NCBI RefSeq assembly: GCF_019393635.1
Contig: NC_057863.1
Span: 625,622,291-625,686,290, forward strand
DNA length: 64,000 nt
Origin: Dromiciops gliroides
Lineage: Eukaryota > Chordata > Mammalia > Microbiotheria > Microbiotheriidae
Reading direction: 5' to 3'
A model generated the notes under the pieces. That model was not told the origin of the DNA. It did no database searches and worked only from the letters and a program-made list of their open reading frames with translations. Shown in pieces: positions 54,201-59,406 of this stretch (positions are counted from its first letter, which is position 1; the number at the start of each line of letters is the position of its first letter). A program made the translations under genes and the position numbers.

Positions 54201-56930
54201 GCAGTGATCCCAGGCTCTTACCGGGGCCTCCCAACGCAACCCTGTGAGGCAGGTGTTACAGGGAAGGAAAATGAAGCTCACAGAAGTGACTGAGCATCTG
54301 CACCTGGGTCACCCAGCCAGTATATGACCCAGGACTGAGTCTCCCCTCCCCGTAGCTGTCACGCCCCCACGGGCAATCAATGTGAAGTCCCCTGGGACAC
54401 CCTCCCAGCCTGCCCTGCTTCTGACATCCAAGTCCTTTTCCAATGGATTTCCAGTCCAATGACAACGGCCTCTGGCTGCTGCTCCCACAAGACACACCCC
54501 CCCCCTTCCCAGCTCTGACTTTTCTATGACTGCCCCCAGGCCTCAACCCTTCTCCCTCCCCTAGTCTCAGCCAAAATCTCCTGGCTCTCTATCCATTTCC
54601 CAGGGGTCTGCAGAAGGATCAGAGAGAAGCAACTGACTTAGGGGCTCCCCTTGGGCACTGCTGAAACAAAGAGCACAAGAGTGTGCCCTCTGGGCTTCAG
54701 TGGGTCACCTGGCCGGGGGCTTCCTTGTCTGTACTGCAAACATCTTAGGGTCTCCTCCTCTCTCCCTAGGAGGGACTGGAGCCCTCTGGGAGAAGACAAG
54801 GGGGACGGCCAAATGAATAATCAAGCTGAAGGACAGCCTCAGATTTCCAGCAGCCCCCAAACGCCCTGGGGCTTCTCGGCTAGGGATGGAGCAGGATCTG
54901 GTAGTCCCACTGTGGTCCCAGTGAATGTATGGCCTGGGGGAAGGAAGGTTCGTTCTCAGCTTCCCCCAGGATGAATCACACCTGCTTTATGAATGCTGAT
55001 GATGACTGACAGTTACACAGCACTTTGAAAGTGTGAAGAGCACTTCATATGTAATTATCTCATTTAACCCTCCCAGCAATGCTGGGAGCTAGGTATCATA
55101 GGTGTTACAGTTCAGAAGCAAGCACAGTCAGTTGGTCTCTATCTATTAAGCACCTACTATGTGCTCAGTGCTGGGGTACACAGAAAGGCAAAAACAGAGC
55201 AGGTAGGGAAGACTGGAATGGGGGAGGAGGAGGATACAGAAGGTACACAGGAGGAGCGGGGAAGGTCTCAGCAAACAACCACAGAGGAAGGAAACCTGGG
55301 TCTACATCCCATCTCAGGCGCTCTCTACCTAGTGAGCATCCGTTTTTTCATCTGGAAATGGGAACTGGTGAGTTAAGGCTAGAAGGGACATCTGAGGCAA
55401 GGCCATCCCATCCAGAGGAACGAATGTTCAGGAGAGCCTCCAGAGCCCGATTAAAATATAATGGGGGGGGGGGGGGCGGGCAGCTAGGTGGCACAGTGGA
55501 TAGAGCACCGGCCCTGGAGTCTGGAGGACCTGAGTTCAAATCCCGCCTCAGACACTTAACACTCGCTGTGTGACCCTGGGCAAGTCACTTATCCCCAATT
55601 GCCTCACCAAAAAACCCAAAACAAGACAAAAAGCAAAACCAAAAATATATAATTGGGAAAGTTCACAAAACAAACAAAAATACACTGAAACATGCTAACA
55701 CCACATTCTAAAACCGAGTCAAAACGCATCCCAAAGGGTCTTTTTGTATGGATTAGTGGCCCCCTTTTCTGTTTGCAGTGAATACCAACCTCCTTTTACA
55801 GAGGAGGTGGGGGAGGTTCTAGCCCAAGCTCAAGGTGGTAAACGTCAGAGCTGAGATTTGAATCCAGGTCTTGGGGCTCCAAGTCTAGCACTGCTCCCTC
55901 TGCCTCTGCCCAGAGAGAATACCTAGCCCTAATGTAGAGAACCGTATCCCTCCTTCAATCCAGAAGCACTGGGTGAGCCGGACTATGTGCAAGGCACTTC
56001 TCTAAGTGGGAAGCATATTCTGGGGACAATCGATAGAAGGCGGGCAGGGGCATAAGGAAGATGGGGCAAAGCCTCCTGGAACAGCCTAGCAGGGAGCCCA
56101 GGGGCCGCGGGATGGCAGGCATTCCAGGCGGGGGGCACAGCTAGGGGAAAGGCCTGGAGATGGGAGATGGAGGAGCGGGCGGCAGGCCCAGTTAACGAGT
56201 GGTGGGTGGGAAAGGTGAGCAGCCCCCTCCCCAGACGGCCCGCCCTGGAGCTCCATTGCCCACCAAACTGGGCTGGGTGTGACCCCGAGGCTACGGCTTC
56301 AGTTTGGCGGCCTCAGTTTCCCCACCCCTCCGTCCGGAGCCCAGGGGCGAACAGGGGGTGACGCGGGGAGGGGCGTGCGCGGAGTGGTCTGGGTGACCAC
56401 CAGGCTTGCCTCAGTTTCCTCGTCTATAAAACAAGATCTAGAGGGAAATGGGCAGACCGCTCCAGTCTCTGCCGGAAAACCCCCAGCGAGATCACGGAAG
56501 GCTGGGCACGAACGCACGCTCCCACCTCCCACCGTATCCGGAGCCACGACCCTGCCCCTCCCTTCACCGCGGGGGCTGCGGGGAACTTTAACGCGGACGT
56601 GAACTGGGGCCGGTCCCACAGCAGGGGCTACGTCCGCCTCGAAGGCCCTGGGTTCGAGTCCCGGGTTTCTTCCCGGCAGCCCCCGCGGCCCCGGACGTCT
56701 CCAGCTCTGGGGCGGAGGAGTCACAGGCGAGGGTGCCCCCTTCGCCCGGGCAGGATCCCAGAACGGGAAGGAGCGCGGAGGAAGGCGCGGGGCGGGGCGA
56801 ACACGCGGGAAACTCACTTGCGCGCGATCCTGTAGAGCAGCACGCCGGCGGCGGCGCACACGGTGACCCCGAGGCCGCCGGCCAGGCCGCCCGTGGGGCA
56901 GCCGGCCAGCAGCGCGCTCACGGCCTCCAT
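14931..56930 (-). CDS. TMEM201: TMEM201 (SAMP1/NET5), complete 11-exon coding span
   Basis: Inner nuclear membrane protein that binds lamin, emerin and SUN/LINC partners, with roles in nuclear positioning and spindle function (family knowledge). Coding exons, 5' to 3': 56930-56818, 46410-46290, 45475-45281, 40215-40039, 38929-38562, 34236-34033, 24741-24518, 22435-22364, 18830-18495, 17734-17597, 15028-14931. They sum to 2046 nt, 681 codons plus TGA, and every junction keeps phase; the human protein is about 666 residues. Domains seen: a membrane segment at about 15-33; an Ima1-type N-terminal zinc-finger-like region with CxxC pairs at 48/51, 64/67 (plus C70), 121/124 and 164/167; hydrophobic segments at about 215-235, 305-322, 329-350 and 361-379; a Ser/Pro-rich nucleoplasmic part at about 395-600; and a C-terminal hydrophobic segment at about 656-676. 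No internal stop. Orthology rests on alignment with the human sequence from memory. Confidence 0.96.
15029..17596 (-). other. TMEM201 intron 10
   Basis: 2.6 kb, GT-AG, no recent SINE. It holds a CATC/CACC-rich patch at about 15130-15210, an L2-like 3' end near 15530-15600 (GCTGGGCACACAGCAGGGG, TAATAGATGCTTGATGG) and a CR1/L3-like relic. Confidence 0.7.
15880..16375 (-). repeat. Possible CR1/L3-type LINE relic
   Basis: Pieces such as CTTTGCTAAAATCTAGGCGA and CAGCCTATGGTCTGCAAACT recall the antisense of amniote CR1/L3 elements. Recognition is from memory and weak. Confidence 0.35.
17597..17734 (-). CDS. TMEM201: TMEM201 coding exon 10
   Basis: Encodes residues 604-649. Acceptor CCCCAG|ACTTCC, donor AGAG|GTACGT, phase 1. 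The stretch [20 protein letters not shown] corresponds to the human S-I-K-K-E-D-D segment and is the hallmark of the C-terminal part of the protein. Confidence 0.95.
18495..18830 (-). CDS. TMEM201: TMEM201 coding exon 9 (Ser/Pro-rich)
   Basis: Encodes residues 492-603. Acceptor CCTCCAG|ATTACTTC, donor AGAG|GTGAGA, phase 1. It contains [40 protein letters not shown] and [14 protein letters not shown], all recognisable from human. The 3' third (SFPHQAAR) is much less conserved, so the donor choice rests on phase and on the downstream DFRSH match. Confidence 0.93.
19471..19624 (-). repeat. WSINE1-like SINE, full length
   Basis: Perfect 15-bp duplication CTGAGGGTCATATCT at 19456-19470 and 19625-19639. 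Confidence 0.95.
20000..20720. other. Unassigned block, possibly an old LINE relic
   Basis: About 700 bp that matches none of the common repeats I recognise. On the minus strand short reverse-transcriptase-like phrases can be imagined but none is convincing. It ends just before an L2 tail. Confidence 0.3.
20830..20935 (+). repeat. L2-type LINE 3' end
   Basis: TTAGACTGAGTTCACCGAGG, GCAGGGACATGC, GAGCTTAATAAATGCTGACT. Confidence 0.75.
21332..21490 (-). repeat. WSINE1-like SINE, full length
   Basis: Flanked by TCCCATGATT at 21322-21331 and 21491-21500. Confidence 0.94.
22364..22435 (-). CDS. TMEM201: TMEM201 coding exon 8, spliced through a GC donor
   Basis: A 72-nt exon encoding residues 468-491: [15 protein letters not shown]...APLS. 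The acceptor CTCCAG|ATTCAG is canonical. No GT donor fits, but TATCAG|GCAAGG at 22364/22363 is a strong GC-type donor. It restores phase 1 and joins to [10 protein letters not shown] in the next exon, matching the human length exactly. Confidence 0.92.
22632..22745 (+). repeat. L1 ORF2 3' fragment
   Basis: CTGAGGGGACACCTCTCAAT then GGGGAATGGTCGGACAAGCT and GTGGAATACTCTTG: a diverged copy of the 'gcccctcaactggggaatggctgaac' stretch seen at 37040. Confidence 0.6.
23765..24090. repeat. 33-bp minisatellite, about 10 copies, in TMEM201 intron 7
   Basis: Unit of 33 bp built around GGGCCCTAGAACAGAGAATG or the variant CCCTTAGAACCCAGGATGGC. One block of four near-identical copies (23798-23929) is followed by a second block of the variant. 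As 33 is divisible by three, the array is open in more than one frame on both strands, which creates misleading ORFs. Confidence 0.95.
24518..24741 (-). CDS. TMEM201: TMEM201 coding exon 7
   Basis: Encodes residues 393-467. Acceptor TTCACAG|GTATCTC, donor GCAG|GTGAGG, leaving phase 1. It contains [20 protein letters not shown] and [15 protein letters not shown], both highly conserved in TMEM201. This is the start of the Ser/Pro/Arg-rich nucleoplasmic region. Confidence 0.95.
26404..26429. repeat. (GT)13 microsatellite
   Basis: Pure GT array of 26 bp. Confidence 0.97.
27060..27185 (+). repeat. MIR-type SINE relic
   Basis: CATTTTACCAATGAGGAAAC, TGAGGCCCAGGTTAGGTGAC, then a TCTGAACCCAGGGCC end. 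Confidence 0.65.
27210..27260. repeat. (GA)n microsatellite
   Basis: 51-bp GA array; polypurine on the plus strand. Confidence 0.98.
29004..29017. repeat. G14 homopolymer
   Basis: Uninterrupted run of 14 G. Confidence 0.96.
29544..29556. repeat. C13 homopolymer
   Basis: Run of 13 C followed by TG and six more C. Confidence 0.95.
31185..31320 (+). repeat. MIR-type SINE relic
   Basis: CTCTGCAAAGCACTTTCAGC, CCTTACAACCCTGAGG, TTAAGTGACTTGTCCAAGGT, CACACAG. Confidence 0.7.
33110..33300 (+). repeat. L2 tail followed by a MIR-age relic
   Basis: CAGTGCTTAGCAGGGTACCT, then ATATTAGAGCCTGAAGAGTC. Both diverged. Confidence 0.5.
34033..34236 (-). CDS. TMEM201: TMEM201 coding exon 6 (membrane segments 4 and 5)
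   Basis: Encodes residues 325-393 with phase 2 at both ends: CCTCAG|GCTCCG acceptor and GAAG|GTCAGA donor. It contains LRRIDAF, a helix [16 protein letters not shown], then [18 protein letters not shown] and [19 protein letters not shown]. If the donor is not used, reading into the intron adds only SELQQ before a stop. That would give a short form truncated after the membrane region. Confidence 0.95.
34776..34906 (+). repeat. WSINE1-like SINE, 5'-truncated
   Basis: Starts within the head (GCATCGGCTCTGGAGTCAAG). TTAAATGAGAGGGGC flanks the pair at 34761-34775 and 35070-35084, so the next SINE inserted in its tail. Confidence 0.88.
34907..35069 (+). repeat. WSINE1-like SINE, nested in the tail of the previous copy
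   Basis: Full copy of the GAGTCAGGAGTACC subtype with an A/G-rich tail. Confidence 0.92.
35225..35310 (+). repeat. L2-type LINE 3' end fragment
   Basis: TTAGACTGGGAGCCATTGGA, GGGCAGGGGCTC, GACCTGGCACTGTGCCGGGT. Confidence 0.65.
35311..35930 (-). repeat. MAR1-like tRNA-RTE SINE, split by a solo LTR
   Basis: The CTGTTCAGTTGTG end (35318-35330) continues after the LTR as TCCAACTCTATGACCCC, GGGGTTTTCTTGGCAGA and ends near GCTGCACCCCCCAGCTGCA. Compare the uninterrupted copy at 6628-6880. Confidence 0.85.
35331..35700 (+). mobile_element. Solo LTR of an endogenous retrovirus (ERV1/gamma-like)
   Basis: A 370-bp fossil LTR related to the one at 8082-8506 in the opposite orientation: shared start (TGTAA then GATTGGAATGAC...CCACCTGCTGG) and shared end (TAGAATTTTAGCCC). 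It carries AATAAA in its 3' third. Near-identical 4-bp repeats flank it. It has no internal retroviral part. It interrupts a MAR1-like SINE and is younger than that SINE. Confidence 0.85.
36290..36500 (+). repeat. L2-type LINE fragment
   Basis: TTGGGATGCGCTTCCTCCTC, CAACTCAAGCACCATCTTCT, CAAGTCTTTCCTGC: the L2 3'-region order, diverged. Confidence 0.6.
37020..37598 (+). repeat. L1 LINE, ORF2 C-terminus and 3' UTR
   Basis: GCCCCTCAACTGGGGAATGG then a stretch corresponding to the L1 ORF2 end (WYxxxMEYYxAI-like); then 3' UTR with TAGACTTAGCCCTTCTCAGC, GCATGACTAATGCAGAAATA and a tail ACTATCTTTACATGTAACTG. 5'-truncated. Confidence 0.8.
37613..37780 (+). repeat. WSINE1-like SINE, host of a nested copy
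   Basis: Full-length body inserted next to the L1 3' tail. CAGAATT at 37606-37612 and 37969-37975 encloses this SINE and the next. Confidence 0.88.
37792..37965 (+). repeat. WSINE1-like SINE, nested
   Basis: Full copy with an A-rich tail interrupted by C. Confidence 0.9.
37998..38053 (+). repeat. Strongly 5'-truncated WSINE1-like insertion
   Basis: Only GGGCAAGTCACTTAACCCCA, ATTGCCTCACTTT and an A/G tail are present. A 13-bp duplication, AAGAGTGCTCCAA, flanks it at 37985-37997 and 38054-38066, so the truncation happened at insertion. Confidence 0.9.
38117..38154. repeat. G14 followed by a CG/GGC-rich run
   Basis: Fourteen G then CGCGCGCGGCGGCGGCACAC. A very GC-rich spot inside an otherwise ordinary intron. 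Confidence 0.95.
38562..38929 (-). CDS. TMEM201: TMEM201 coding exon 5 (membrane segments 2 and 3)
   Basis: Encodes residues 203-325. The acceptor CCTCAG|AGCTTC is canonical, and the donor AG|GTGGGT leaves phase 2. It holds two hydrophobic helices, [20 protein letters not shown] and [18 protein letters not shown]. Between them lies a variable loop with two N-glycosylation sequons (NVS, NTT) and a conserved [21 protein letters not shown] stretch. The loop appears longer than in human and probably accounts for part of the extra total length. Confidence 0.94.
39225..39360 (+). repeat. MIR-age relic
   Basis: CTAGTCCAACCTCCTCACTT, TACAGATGGGGAAACTGAGG, CCCAGAGAAGGGAAATGACT. Confidence 0.65.
39728..39897 (+). 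repeat. MAR1-like tRNA-RTE SINE, internally shortened
   Basis: AGGCAGCCAAGCGGTGCAGT, GGAAGACTCATCTCC, TGGCAAACCGCTCAAG, AAACTCCAAATTGGGGTCAG. Confidence 0.75.
40039..40215 (-). CDS. TMEM201: TMEM201 coding exon 4
   Basis: Encodes residues 144-202, phase 0 to phase 0: CACCAG|GGTAAA acceptor and CAG|GTAGAG donor. It contains [18 protein letters not shown], the fourth CxxC pair (164/167), then [14 protein letters not shown]. Nearly identical to the human protein as recalled. Confidence 0.96.
40705..40839 (+). repeat. L1 ORF2 fragment, left part
   Basis: AT-rich coding-like sequence running up to a SINE insertion; it continues after 40988. Confidence 0.65.
40839..40987 (+). repeat. WSINE1-like SINE inside an L1 fragment
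   Basis: Full copy flanked by the perfect 11-bp duplication AGAGGAAGTAA at 40828-40838 and 40988-40998. Confidence 0.94.
40988..41640 (+). repeat. L1 ORF2 fragment, right part
   Basis: Conceptual translation gives phrases typical of L1 ORF2 just before the reverse transcriptase core ([30 protein letters not shown]), with several stops and frameshifts. No 5' or 3' UTR attached. Confidence 0.75.
43110..43256 (+). repeat. MIR-age relic
   Basis: CCTAGTCCAACTGCCCCATA, CCCAAGGTCACACAGCCAGT, GGCAGAGCTGGGACTCAAGC. Confidence 0.7.
43570..43705 (+). repeat. L2-type LINE 3' end
   Basis: CCATTAAACTGGGGGCTTCT, TGAGGGCAGGGACCGTC, GCGTTTAATAAATGTCTGCT. Confidence 0.8.
44930..45120 (+). repeat. MIR-type SINE relic
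   Basis: TGATCCTCACAACAATCGGG, CCATTTTACAAAAGAGGAAA, CTCGCCCAGGGTCCCAGGAA. Confidence 0.65.
45281..45475 (-). CDS. TMEM201: TMEM201 coding exon 3
   Basis: Encodes residues 79-143 in phase 0 at both ends: CACAG|AACGGCGAT acceptor and GAG|GTGAGG donor. It contains [18 protein letters not shown] and [19 protein letters not shown], the third CxxC pair (121/124). It closely matches the human exon, including the [14 protein letters not shown] stretch. Confidence 0.96.
46290..46410 (-). CDS. TMEM201: TMEM201 coding exon 2 (CxxC zinc-finger-like core)
   Basis: Encodes residues 38-78. The acceptor ATTTAG|GAAAA and donor GAG|GTGGGA are both canonical. It carries NCWFCNQD and [16 protein letters not shown], the most conserved part of the family, with Cys48, Cys51, Cys64, Cys67 and Cys70 spaced as in the Ima1 N-terminal domain. 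Confidence 0.96.
47919..48172 (+). repeat. MAR1-like tRNA-RTE SINE, full length
   Basis: GGGCAGCTTGGGGGCACCAC, AAATGAGCTGGAGAAGGAAA, AAAGCCCCAAACGGGGTCAC, then GACTGAAATAACTGAACAAC. Confidence 0.88.
48970..49110 (+). repeat. MIR-type SINE relic
   Basis: CATTATCCCCATTTTACAGA, GAGGTGAAGTGACTTGCCCA, then a SINE-like 3' part. Confidence 0.7.
49786..49835. repeat. (GTGT)/(GA) mixed simple repeat
   Basis: AGTGAGTGTGTGTGAGTGTG followed by GAGAGAGAGA. Confidence 0.85.
50190..50345 (+). repeat. MIR-type SINE relic
   Basis: GGATCCTCACAATAGGCCTG, CCATTTCTTAGTGAGGAAAC, CTGCCCAGGGTCCCCCAGCT. Confidence 0.65.
50401..50565 (-). repeat. WSINE1-like SINE
   Basis: Minus-oriented copy with a TTTTG-rich start, ending CACTGTGCCACCTAGCTG. 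Confidence 0.9.
51050..51660 (+). repeat. Possible CR1/L3-type relic
   Basis: Pieces such as GGCTCAGCTCTGGTCACCAC and GGGGACATTTAGCCTGGGGA recall the antisense of amniote CR1 3' ORF sequence. Weak, from memory. Confidence 0.4.
52170..52640. repeat. Minisatellite of about 60 bp, about 8 copies, alternating purine/pyrimidine
   Basis: GGAGAT recurs at 52219, 52279, 52326, 52387, 52447, 52504, 52565 and 52630 (spacing 47-65). Units read GGAGATAGGACAGACATATA then CATGTGCACA and TGTGCCTGTG. Long CA/TG and TATATG runs make it a likely Z-DNA former. Confidence 0.92.
52640..52856 (-). repeat. MAR1-like tRNA-RTE SINE
   Basis: GTTCAGTCGTGTTCAGCTCT, CCCATTTGGGGTTTTCTTGG, ending CACCGCGCCACTTAGCC. It starts directly at the end of the minisatellite. 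Confidence 0.85.
52880..53260 (+). repeat. Ancient mammal-wide repeat plus L2 piece
   Basis: AAGGCTTCAAGGAAGAGGTA, GGCATTCCTGGCACAGGGCA (class unknown), then GGAAGCCTTCCCTGATCCCT and TTCCTTGAGTAAATATTTGT (L2-like). Confidence 0.5.
53829..54035 (-). repeat. L1 LINE 3' UTR fragment
   Basis: Reverse complement of the L1 tail at 37400-37598: TTTTATTTTTTTCAGTTACA, AGTTTTCAACATTTGG, TTCTGCATTAGTCACGTTGT. Confidence 0.8.
54990..55125 (+). repeat. MIR-type SINE relic
   Basis: CAGCACTTTGAAAGTGTGAA, AATTATCTCATTTAACCCTC, CCAGCAATGCTGGGAGCTAG. Confidence 0.7.
55463..55640 (+). repeat. WSINE1-like SINE with a G14 run at its 5' edge
   Basis: Fourteen G (55463-55476), then CGGGCAGCTAGGTGGCACAG and a full body. 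AAAATATAAT precedes it and AAAATATATAAT follows, consistent with an insertion duplication. Confidence 0.88.
56818..56930 (-). CDS. TMEM201: TMEM201 coding exon 1
   Basis: Encodes residues 1-37 and two bases of codon 38. The protein starts [12 protein letters not shown] and continues into a hydrophobic segment ([18 protein letters not shown]) that ends in basic RIARK. The ATG at 56930-56928 has a strong context (G at -3, G at +4) and is where the human protein starts. The donor reads CAA|GTGAGT. The frame upstream of this ATG stays open for 91 codons but contains no ATG, so this is the first AUG in frame. Confidence 0.95.
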
Positions 56931-57064
56931 GGCCACTCCTCCCGCCGCAGCCCGCGCCAGGCAGGGCCGAGCCGCACAGCGCAGCCGGGTCGGCTCGGGG
57001 AGGCCCGGGCAGACAAAGCGGCGTAGTCCCGGCGCGAAGGGGCGGCGGTGCAACGCCAGGAGCC

Positions 57065-57087
57065 GCTCGCTCGCTCGCTCGCTCGCT
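57065..57087. repeat. (GCTC)n microsatellite in the TMEM201 5' UTR/promoter
   Basis: Nearly six copies of a GCTC tetramer, about 140 bp upstream of the TMEM201 ATG. Depending on the start site it is transcribed as (GAGC)n. Confidence 0.8.
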
Positions 57088-57580
57088 ACACGGACGTGCC
57101 GGCGCCGCGCGCGCCTTCCGCCGTGACCTTCTCCGCCTCGTTTTGTAAGCAGCGCCGGACCGCCCCGCTCCGCGACACGGGCGCGCTCCCGCCGCGCAGC
57201 CAATCAGAGCGGCGGGTCCAGTGGGGGCGGGCCCTGGGAGGCCGGGCCGCTAATGGCTGCCGTAGGGCCCGCCCCCTCGTCCTCCCGGCGTCGGCCCGGG
57301 ACGGCTTCGGGATCCCGTGCGCCGAGATTCGGGACGCTAGGCAGCCTCTCCCCCACCCCAGGGCCCGCCGCCGCGGCCTGGCCTAGGAGACTTCCCCGCC
57401 AGGCTTACACCTGCTCCCGGGAGCAGCGCCCACGCCCGGTGGAGGCCGGCTCACAGGAGCCACGACTGACGTGGGCTCCCCCCCTCCCCGACCCATTGGG
57501 GCGGGAGAAAGGAGGGGGCGCACATGCGAACACTCCTACTCGAAGGGCGGGGGCTGGACTTGCCACCCCCTCCCCCCGCC

Positions 57581-58254
57581 CCCCGGGGTTTCCGCGGCAG
57601 TCAGAGGCTGGCGCTCTTTATTCGCGTACGGGGCTCTGGCCGGCCAGTGCAGCCTCTCCGGCACACCCATCCCGGCTGTGGGGGGGCCCCCATGTGGAGC
57701 GCCCACAGCCCGCGGGGCCGCACGCCTTGGGCATCGCGTCCTTCCTGGGGCACCATCCGCCTGCTCGCCCCTTTAGTAAAGCGCACGAGGGTTCTTATCG
57801 GGAAACAAGCGGTGCCTGGAGAGGTCCGCCCTAATTCTGAGGAACCCGGCCCGTGGGCATAAACGGTCCTCCCCACCCCGTCCAGGGGACCCTATGTTGG
57901 CATTCAGTGAAATAAACGACCCCTCTAATGCACCCTTTCTAAGGCCGGGCAGACAGGACCCCAGCACGCCTGCCCCTCCCCCGCGAGGGAGGGGCCGCCG
58001 TTTATTGTTCATTTCTAGCTTTCCCAGTTGAAGAGAGTTCTTCAGTCACAGTGGTTGGAAGCAGGTTTGAGAAAGCCCACTGACCAGTCCAGGAGAAAAA
58101 GGGGCCTTTTTAATGCAATCTGCTGAAAACTCTCATGATCAGGCCTGGCAGCGAATCGTTCAAGTTGAAAACCGCCTTAAAGAACAAAACGTTAAAATCC
58201 TAGTTACCAGTACGATGAGATGACTTAATTTTGACACGACTGACCTCTCATAGT
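57581..58254. other. Spacer between the TMEM201 CpG island and the SLC25A33 3' end
   Basis: No SINE and no recognised exon. A plus-strand AATAAA occurs at 57911-57916. On the minus strand this is the stretch RNA polymerase crosses after the SLC25A33 poly(A) site and before the TMEM201 start. Confidence 0.5.
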
Positions 58255-59203
58255 TGAAGCAAATTCGATTGCTTTTATTTATTACATTGAAACAGCACAT
58301 GTATAAGGAAGTAAAACTAGTGTGCCCTTTTCTGAAGCTCTCATTACTAGCAGTTAGTTTTCCACCCATTTCCCAAGCCATCTTAAACAATTTCTAGGAC
58401 TCCACAAAAATGCCTCAGTGGGAGGAAATGCCTTTGTCCTGTAGAATGGTTAGAAAACCAGACTGTCTATACATTCAAAGCCAACCTCAAGAGGCTGTGG
58501 TCTTGTTGGCATGTGGTCTCAGACCAAACTTGCTTCTAAAATTATTTTTGGCAAGTCTGTGGGGGTGAGGTGTGCCCATGGGCTTTAAGGGGCAGGCTCA
58601 TGCTTTTGCTGAAGTGAGGATGGGATGGGGTTGCAAGGCTATAAACATAATTTTACAATCTAAACCAGTTCTCTTTTAGACAGCTGGATATTTTTGCTGA
58701 TCTCAGCAGTCTGAAAGCCTGGGTTATAAGCAGCATGAAAAAAATCAAACATAAGTACAAGGAAAAACCAGACCCCATCTGTTCTGGTCCACACGCTCTT
58801 CAACACTGACGTTTGACTGACACCAGCAGGGTGAAATCTGGGCAGATTACAAATCAGCTCTCCTTCTGGAGCACATTTTTTAAGTAAAATAAATAAATTA
58901 ATGCCTGATGTGACAAGAAAGGACGCAAACAAAAATTTATACTTAAATTAAATAGCATGATTTAATTGAGCAGCTGCTTAATTCTGAATTCTTAAGTTAA
59001 AAAAATTGTAATTAACTATGAACGTTAATGAATTAAAACCTTCCAGAAAGCATGAATCCAAAAGGAAAAGTCCAGCAGGGGATAAGAGCCAGGTGTTTCA
59101 GCCATCCATTCCTGCATCATTCTCTTAAACAGTCTAAATATCAATGGAGAAACTGCCCGGCAGTTCTCCAGTTATATTCTTCTAGCGACCATCACTTGGC
59201 CTG
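58255..59203 (-). other. SLC25A33: SLC25A33 3' UTR
   Basis: About 0.95 kb of A/T-richer, SINE-free sequence between the SLC25A33 stop codon and a pair of overlapping AATAAA signals. No other gene is seen in it. Confidence 0.65.
58274..58283 (-). terminator. SLC25A33: Overlapping AATAAATAAA poly(A) signal of SLC25A33
   Basis: Two AATAAA hexamers overlap on the minus strand. A T/G-bearing stretch follows about 30-60 nt downstream. Best candidate end for SLC25A33; a lone AATAAA at 58006-58001 lies close to the TMEM201 CpG island and is less likely. Confidence 0.6.
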
Positions 59204-59406
59204 TCACTTGGTATGGTCTTCTAGTAAGTACACAATCAGCTCGTAGGTGGACAACACAATTGCAGTATTTGGGATCTGCCGGATGAGCTGGGCAAAGAGT
59301 CCTCTGTAGAAAGCCAGGTAGCCTTCCTCTCTTGCTATCAGGCGGGCTGTCTGAACAAAGGCCTTATACTTGGTGCCCTCCTCTCGAAGTCGGGTCCTTA
59401 TCACTT
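59204..59406 (-). CDS. SLC25A33: SLC25A33 last coding exon and stop
   Basis: Acceptor CTTGCAG|AAGTGA, stop TGA at 59206-59204. Encodes [20 protein letters not shown] through the last helix, ending [15 protein letters not shown]. Completes the third carrier motif PHEVIR. Confidence 0.96.

Larger units (their letters stand above)
46411..56817 (-). other. TMEM201 intron 1
   Basis: 10.4 kb, GT-AG. Holds MAR1- and WSINE1-like SINEs, a roughly 60-bp minisatellite, an L1 3' tail and MIR/L2 relics; the rest is GC-rich unique sequence. First introns often hold enhancers, but no specific element can be named. Confidence 0.75.
56550..57580 (-). promoter_or_regulatory. TMEM201: CpG-island promoter of TMEM201
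   Basis: The stretch is far richer in G, C and CpG than its surroundings and covers coding exon 1. Upstream of the ATG lie a CCAAT box (CCAATCAGAG on the plus strand, 57200-57209) and a GC box (GGGGGCGGG, 57223-57231), with no clear TATA box. This is a housekeeping-type promoter. The transcription start cannot be fixed from sequence, but probably lies between 56950 and 57190. Confidence 0.75.

Noticed and set aside
56630-56680. GGGTTCGAGTCCCGGG, a perfect-looking tRNA B box near TMEM201 exon 1
   Set aside because: No matching A box, acceptor stem or T-run terminator around it; probably chance in a CpG-rich region.
57600-57900. A small structured RNA gene between the two host genes
   Set aside because: Compared by eye with U-type snRNAs and RMRP as recalled; no match and no proximal promoter elements.
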